Source: Clostridia bacterium (GTDB lineage: Bacteria > Bacillota > Clostridia > Oscillospirales > CAG-272). From it: a stretch of 9,177 nt of DNA. The notes under the pieces are model-generated. The model did not search any database. It was not told the origin of the DNA and saw only the letters and a list, made by a program, of their open reading frames with translations. The stretch spans positions 1-9,177 of the forward strand of contig JAFQNM010000156.1 in assembly GCA_017395885.1 (NCBI GenBank), read 5' to 3'. Of this stretch, positions 6,676 to 9,177 are shown one piece after another (position 1 is the stretch's first letter; every line of letters starts with the position of its first letter). Both the position numbers and the translations under genes were made by a program.

Positions 6676-8403
6676 TCAAGGCTCTGTGGCCTCTGCGGTC
6701 TCAGCCTCTGCCGTTTCCTCCCCTTCTGTGATAAGGTAGCTCGAAACTGCATAAACTGTCTGACCGTTATATTCAAGTCGGGACCAGCCGTTGGAATGGA
6801 TACCCGTTCTTTTTACGTATTCTCCGTTTTTAAGGGTATAGACCACGTTGCTGCCTGACGTTGTGGGGGCATCTCTCAGGTTTGTTTCTATTTTTGCCGT
6901 AACGTTTTCAAAAACGTCAGTAAAGCCTGAGTAAGTGGGCTCGGTTTCCGGGGATAGCGTATCAGTAGAAAGCTCTGTGGTGAGATATGAGGTAACGGCA
7001 TAGACCTGACGGCCGTTATATTCAAGACGAGACCAGCCCTTGTCACTAACGGCCACTCTTTTCAAAAAGTCGCCGTTTTTCAGCGTTCCGATAATTTCGG
7101 AATCCGTTGTAGGCTGAGCTCTGAGATTCACAAGCTCCTTGGCGGTAACGCTGTCGTCTCTGGGGGCAAAGGTCTGCCCCAGCACAACGTCCTGGTCCAC
7201 AGGCACGTCGGTGCTGTAGGAAAGGTCTGTGGTAAGGTATGAGGTAATGGCGTAAAGTGTGGTGCCGTTCAGCTCAAGACGAGACCAGCCGTTGGTGCCG
7301 ATGCCTGTTCTTGTAATGCGGTCGCCGTTTTTCAGCTGCATCACCACGTTGCTTTTTGTTGTGGGAGCATCACGAAGGTTGGTCAGCTCCTTGGCCGTGA
7401 CCGTTTCGCTCACCTGAGAATATTCACCCTCGTCGCAGGGCGCAGAAACGTCTGCAGGACGGCGCTCAGGCGCCTTTGGGGCGGCGGCCTCTCTGTCAAA
7501 GTAACAAAGCACCATATCCACGTTGCCCTCGATTCCGTCAACCCTTCCTCGGTTTGTATATTGCCAGGCAGAGCACATACCCTTATAATCGGGGTTTTTT
7601 ACGGCAGGATAGGTAACGGCAGGGTACTGTGCGACCCATATTTTATATGTTTTTTCAATTCGTGAAATATCCCAGCCCGTATCGTCGGAAAGCTCTGCCG
7701 CTCCCGAATAGAGCATAGCCTCGTAGCCGGCCTCGGTCACCGTTTTCAGAAAGGTCTCGGCGTTCTGAGTTCTCTGTTCGCGTGATACCAGATACATACG
7801 GCTTGATGAAACACCGAAGCCCTCGCAGTCGTAAACTACGGGATAGGAGACAGGGTAGCCTGCAATAGCTTCAACAGTCCATCTTGCCTCCTCTGCCGCC
7901 TCCGTTTCGTTAACGGCGTTAGTGAAGAAATAAACGCCGATGAGCAGGCCGGCCTTTTCGGCCTGCTGAATGTTGTAGTCTGCGTTATCGTCCTTGTAAA
8001 TGGTGCCGTTTTCGCCACGGTAGCCTATGCGGATATATGCAAACTCAACGCCGGTTGCTGCAACGGCCTGCCAGTCTATTCTGCCCTGCCAACGGGAAAC
8101 GTCGATTCCGTGAGAGCTTCCGCTTTCGGCCGTCAGCTGAGAGAAGTCAACAGGGCTGCCGATGCCCTCGGCACCGTCTCTGTTTTCGGGGTCGGTATCA
8201 CCGTTGCCGGTCAGAGAGGTGTCGAACTCGTTCACGTAGGGAACGGTTTCTGCGGCGGTGGTATCTGCTCCCTCGCCGGCTCCGTCCCTTCCGGAAAGAG
8301 CGAAAAATATGATAAAAAACACCGTCAGCGCAAGGACAACAGCAATGCAAACCACCCCAATGATGACGGTCTTTTTTTCAGCATTTGGAAAAATATCTTT
8401 CAT
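6676..8403 (-). CDS. Membrane-anchored GH25 lysozyme (muramidase) with three C-terminal SH3 repeats
   Basis: This 575-residue protein (counted from the ATG at 8401-8403) probably cleaves the MurNAc-GlcNAc bond of peptidoglycan outside the cell. Residues 1-11 are cytoplasmic, and 12-36 form one hydrophobic helix without a clear cleavage site, suggesting a type II membrane anchor. An acidic, Gly/Thr-rich linker runs to about 95. The GH25 domain spans about 98-302: HGIDVSRWQG with D101, YDCEG with the likely catalytic D192 and E194, WVAQY (256-260), and the closing WQYTNRGRVDGIEGNVD. Three bacterial SH3 domains follow at about 334-392, 419-477 and 501-559, with shared NLR-PTT and NGWSRLE-type motifs; they probably bind the wall. 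A GTG at 8410-8412 in the same frame overlaps its own GGAG and is unlikely to be the start. The ATG has GGAG (8412-8415) at an ideal 8-nt spacing. First gene of a probable lysozyme-recG operon. Confidence 0.92.
   Translation of the reverse strand: MKDIFPNAEKKTVIIGVVCIAVVLALTVFFIIFFALSGRDGAGEGADTTAAETVPYVNEFDTSLTGNGDTDPENRDGAEGIGSPVDFSQLTAESGSSHGIDVSRWQGRIDWQAVAATGVEFAYIRIGYRGENGTIYKDDNADYNIQQAEKAGLLIGVYFFTNAVNETEAAEEARWTVEAIAGYPVSYPVVYDCEGFGVSSSRMYLVSREQRTQNAETFLKTVTEAGYEAMLYSGAAELSDDTGWDISRIEKTYKIWVAQYPAVTYPAVKNPDYKGMCSAWQYTNRGRVDGIEGNVDMVLCYFDREAAAPKAPERRPADVSAPCDEGEYSQVSETVTAKELTNLRDAPTTKSNVVMQLKNGDRITRTGIGTNGWSRLELNGTTLYAITSYLTTDLSYSTDVPVDQDVVLGQTFAPRDDSVTAKELVNLRAQPTTDSEIIGTLKNGDFLKRVAVSDKGWSRLEYNGRQVYAVTSYLTTELSTDTLSPETEPTYSGFTDVFENVTAKIETNLRDAPTTSGSNVVYTLKNGEYVKRTGIHSNGWSRLEYNGQTVYAVSSYLITEGEETAEAETAEATEP
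6727..7404 (-). repeat. Three tandem SH3-coding repeats within the lysozyme gene
   Basis: Units at about 7228-7404, 6973-7149 and 6727-6903 encode copies of a roughly 59-residue SH3 domain, spaced by 23-26 residue linkers rich in Asp, Thr, Ser and Pro. Each ends with the same pattern, GWSRLE-NG--(V/L)YA(I/V)(T/S)SYL. The DNA itself is similar in this part (for example the shared CAGCCGTT/CAGCCC and GACCAGCC stretches), indicating internal duplication. Such repeats can gain or lose units by recombination. Confidence 0.8.
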
Positions 8404-8434
8404 TTTGAACACTCCGTGTACATTTTACAAGTGC

Positions 8435-8463
8435 AGTATACCACAAAAGCTTTGCATTTGCAA
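8435..8463 (-). promoter_or_regulatory. Sigma-A type promoter for the lysozyme-recG unit
   Basis: On the minus strand TTGCAA (8458-8463, four of six matches to TTGACA), a 17-bp spacer and TATACT (8435-8440), the latter preceded by TGTGG (extended -10-like), form a good promoter. The leader would be about 25 nt before the ATG at 8403. The -35 box overlaps a small inverted repeat, TTGCA-TT-TGCAA (8452-8463), which could be part of an operator, though this is speculative. Confidence 0.65.
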
Positions 8464-8473
8464 TAGACTGTGA

Positions 8474-8489
8474 GTTGCCAAAGGGCAAC
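8474..8489. repeat. Small hairpin in the lysozyme/spoVAC divergent gap
   Basis: GTTGCC-AAAG-GGCAAC is a perfect 6-bp stem with a 4-nt loop. It lies just upstream of the lysozyme promoter and of the presumed spoVAC promoter. It lacks a U-run. It may be an operator or without function. Confidence 0.3.
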
Positions 8490-8492
8490 AAA

Positions 8493-8521
8493 TGAAGCGG
8501 AGGATGCTTTTGGGGATAATA
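8493..8521 (+). promoter_or_regulatory. Possible forespore (sigma-F/G-like) promoter for spoVAC
   Basis: TGAAGC (8493-8498), a 16-bp spacer and GATAATA (8515-8521) loosely resemble the TGAATA and CATACTA-type elements recognised by forespore sigma factors, as would be expected for a spoVA gene. The GATAAT hexamer could also serve sigma-A, but no TTGACA-like box is positioned for it. The match is weak and the call depends largely on the gene's identity. Confidence 0.3.
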
Positions 8522-8562
8522 TTTCAAAAATGAGGAATGCTAAGAAAAAAAGGGAGGCGGCT

Positions 8563-9003
8563 ATGAAAATATACGGCAAAAAATACAGAGAATATGCAGA
8601 TCAAAGGGCAGAAAGATCCCCAATACTTAAGAACTGCATCAAGGCGTTTTTGTTTGGGGGCAGCATATGCTGTATTGCCCAGGGGCTGAAGAGCCTGTAT
8701 ACAGGCTTTATGCCTGAGGAGGATAGCGCCGCCCTCACCTCGGTGACCCTTATATTTGCGGCAGCTTTGCTGACAGGCCTTGGCGTATTTGACAAAATAG
8801 CGAAGCACGCAGGCGCAGGCACCCTGGTTCCCATAACAGGATTTTCCAATGCTGTGGCCTCCTGCGCCATAGATTCAAAGGGCGAGGGCTTCATCCTCGG
8901 CGTGGGAGCAAAGATTTTTACGGTCGCAGGCCCCGTGATCCTCTACGGCATTACCGCCGGCGCGGTCTACGGGGTGATTTATTGGATAACGACACTATTC
9001 TAA
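8563..9003 (+). CDS. spoVAC: Stage V sporulation protein AC
   Basis: This 146-residue integral membrane protein belongs to the SpoVA machinery, which moves Ca-dipicolinic acid into the forespore. In Bacillus, SpoVAC is reported to act as a mechanosensitive channel for its release at germination (family knowledge). The sequence shows the family's conserved SPILKNCIKAFLFGGSICC, AALLTGLGVFDKIAKHAGAG, VPITGFSNAV and EGFILGVGAKIFTVAGPV blocks in order. Hydrophobic helices lie at about 25-45, 58-78, 90-105 and 115-143. Length matches the usual about 150. The ATG at 8563 has GGGAGG (8552-8557) 5 nt upstream. An in-frame GTG at 8470 would add 31 polar residues but has no good ribosome binding site and would cross the likely promoter. 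A terminator follows directly, so spoVAD and spoVAE are not in the same transcript here, unlike the usual spoVA cluster. Confidence 0.93.
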   Translation: MKIYGKKYREYADQRAERSPILKNCIKAFLFGGSICCIAQGLKSLYTGFMPEEDSAALTSVTLIFAAALLTGLGVFDKIAKHAGAGTLVPITGFSNAVASCAIDSKGEGFILGVGAKIFTVAGPVILYGITAGAVYGVIYWITTLF

Positions 9004-9006
9004 CGC

Positions 9007-9036
9007 AAAAGGCTTGACCTCTCGGTCAAGCCTTTT
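9007..9036. terminator. Bidirectional terminator between convergent genes
   Basis: AAAAGGCTTGACC and GGTCAAGCCTTTT form a perfect 13-bp stem with a TCTC loop. It starts 3 bp after the spoVAC stop and ends 3 bp before the stop of the minus-strand gene. The stem ends in TTTT when read in either direction, so it can terminate both convergent transcripts. Confidence 0.85.
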
Positions 9037-9039
9037 GTG

Positions 9040-9177
9040 TTATGTTATTTCTTTTTTTATTTTATAATGTGAGATGATGGCATATATTATTCCGACGATA
9101 CCAAAAGCACCGGCAAGATATGTAAATAAAGGTGAATGCAAAATAGCACGCAAAGCATTACAAGCAGATATAACAGC
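9040..9177 (-). CDS. C-terminal end of an unidentified small membrane protein (partial)
   Basis: Reading the minus strand from the right edge gives 45 open codons ending with TAA at 9040-9042. The final residues include LFTYLAGAFGIVGIIYAII, a clear transmembrane helix, followed by a short basic tail (SHYKIKKEIT) that would sit in the cytoplasm by the positive-inside rule. The frame stays open to the window edge and stops 3 bp from a terminator that fits its direction, which supports a real gene. The start and most of the protein lie outside the window, and the family is not recognisable. It is more AT-rich than its neighbours. Confidence 0.6.
   Translation of the reverse strand, partial: AVISACNALRAILHSPLFTYLAGAFGIVGIIYAIISHYKIKKEIT

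Noticed and set aside
8410..8412. GTG start for the lysozyme, adding three residues
   Set aside because: The GTG overlaps the GGAG ribosome binding sequence itself, while the ATG at 8401-8403 has 8-nt spacing from it.
8470..8562. GTG-initiated N-terminal extension of SpoVAC
   Set aside because: The added 31 residues are polar and unlike SpoVAC, no ribosome binding site precedes the GTG, and the ATG at 8563 has a strong GGGAGG.
1..9177. CRISPR array, tRNA or rRNA genes, toxin-antitoxin pair, defence island or prophage
   Set aside because: No regularly spaced repeats, tRNA-like cloverleaf, rRNA sequence or marker proteins were seen on either strand; the genes are housekeeping or sporulation functions.

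Overview
The window looks like chromosome from a spore-forming Clostridia-type Firmicute, probably in the Oscillospiraceae/Ruminococcaceae neighbourhood. Evidence: a recognisable SpoVAC spore protein, AGGAG-type ribosome binding sites, a chromosomal soj/spo0J-type parA-parB pair next to serS, and a GH25 lysozyme of the gut-Clostridia type. The assignment to order or family is inference; no rRNA or other phylogenetic marker is present.

Layout. Positions 1-346 (minus): N-terminal third of seryl-tRNA synthetase, running off the left edge. 498-1382 (minus): ParB/Spo0J. 1402-2172 (minus): ParA/Soj. The order of transcription is parA, parB, then probably serS. 2173-2381: divergent regulatory gap with a good sigma-A type promoter for parA and a second one for the next gene. 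2382-4226 (plus): cytoplasmic glycoside hydrolase family 20 beta-hexosaminidase-like enzyme. 4227-4512: convergent gap almost filled by a 235-bp element (4281-4515) with perfect 14-bp terminal inverted repeats, a long nested hairpin and a terminator hairpin. Its right end supplies the recG stop codon. 4513-6651 (minus): RecG helicase. 6676-8403 (minus): membrane-anchored GH25 lysozyme with three SH3 repeats, upstream of recG in the same probable operon. 8404-8562: divergent gap. 8563-9003 (plus): SpoVAC, followed at once by a strong hairpin terminator. 9040-9177 (minus): last 45 codons of an unidentified small membrane protein entering from the right.

Most genes are housekeeping: chromosome segregation (ParA, ParB), translation (SerS), replication-fork repair (RecG), cell-wall turnover (GH25), amino-sugar glycan breakdown (GH20) and spore dipicolinate transport (SpoVAC). 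I see no defence system, CRISPR array, phage module or biosynthetic cluster. The part of the window least explained by known genes is the inverted-repeat element between the GH20 gene and recG, which is the best candidate for a second look.
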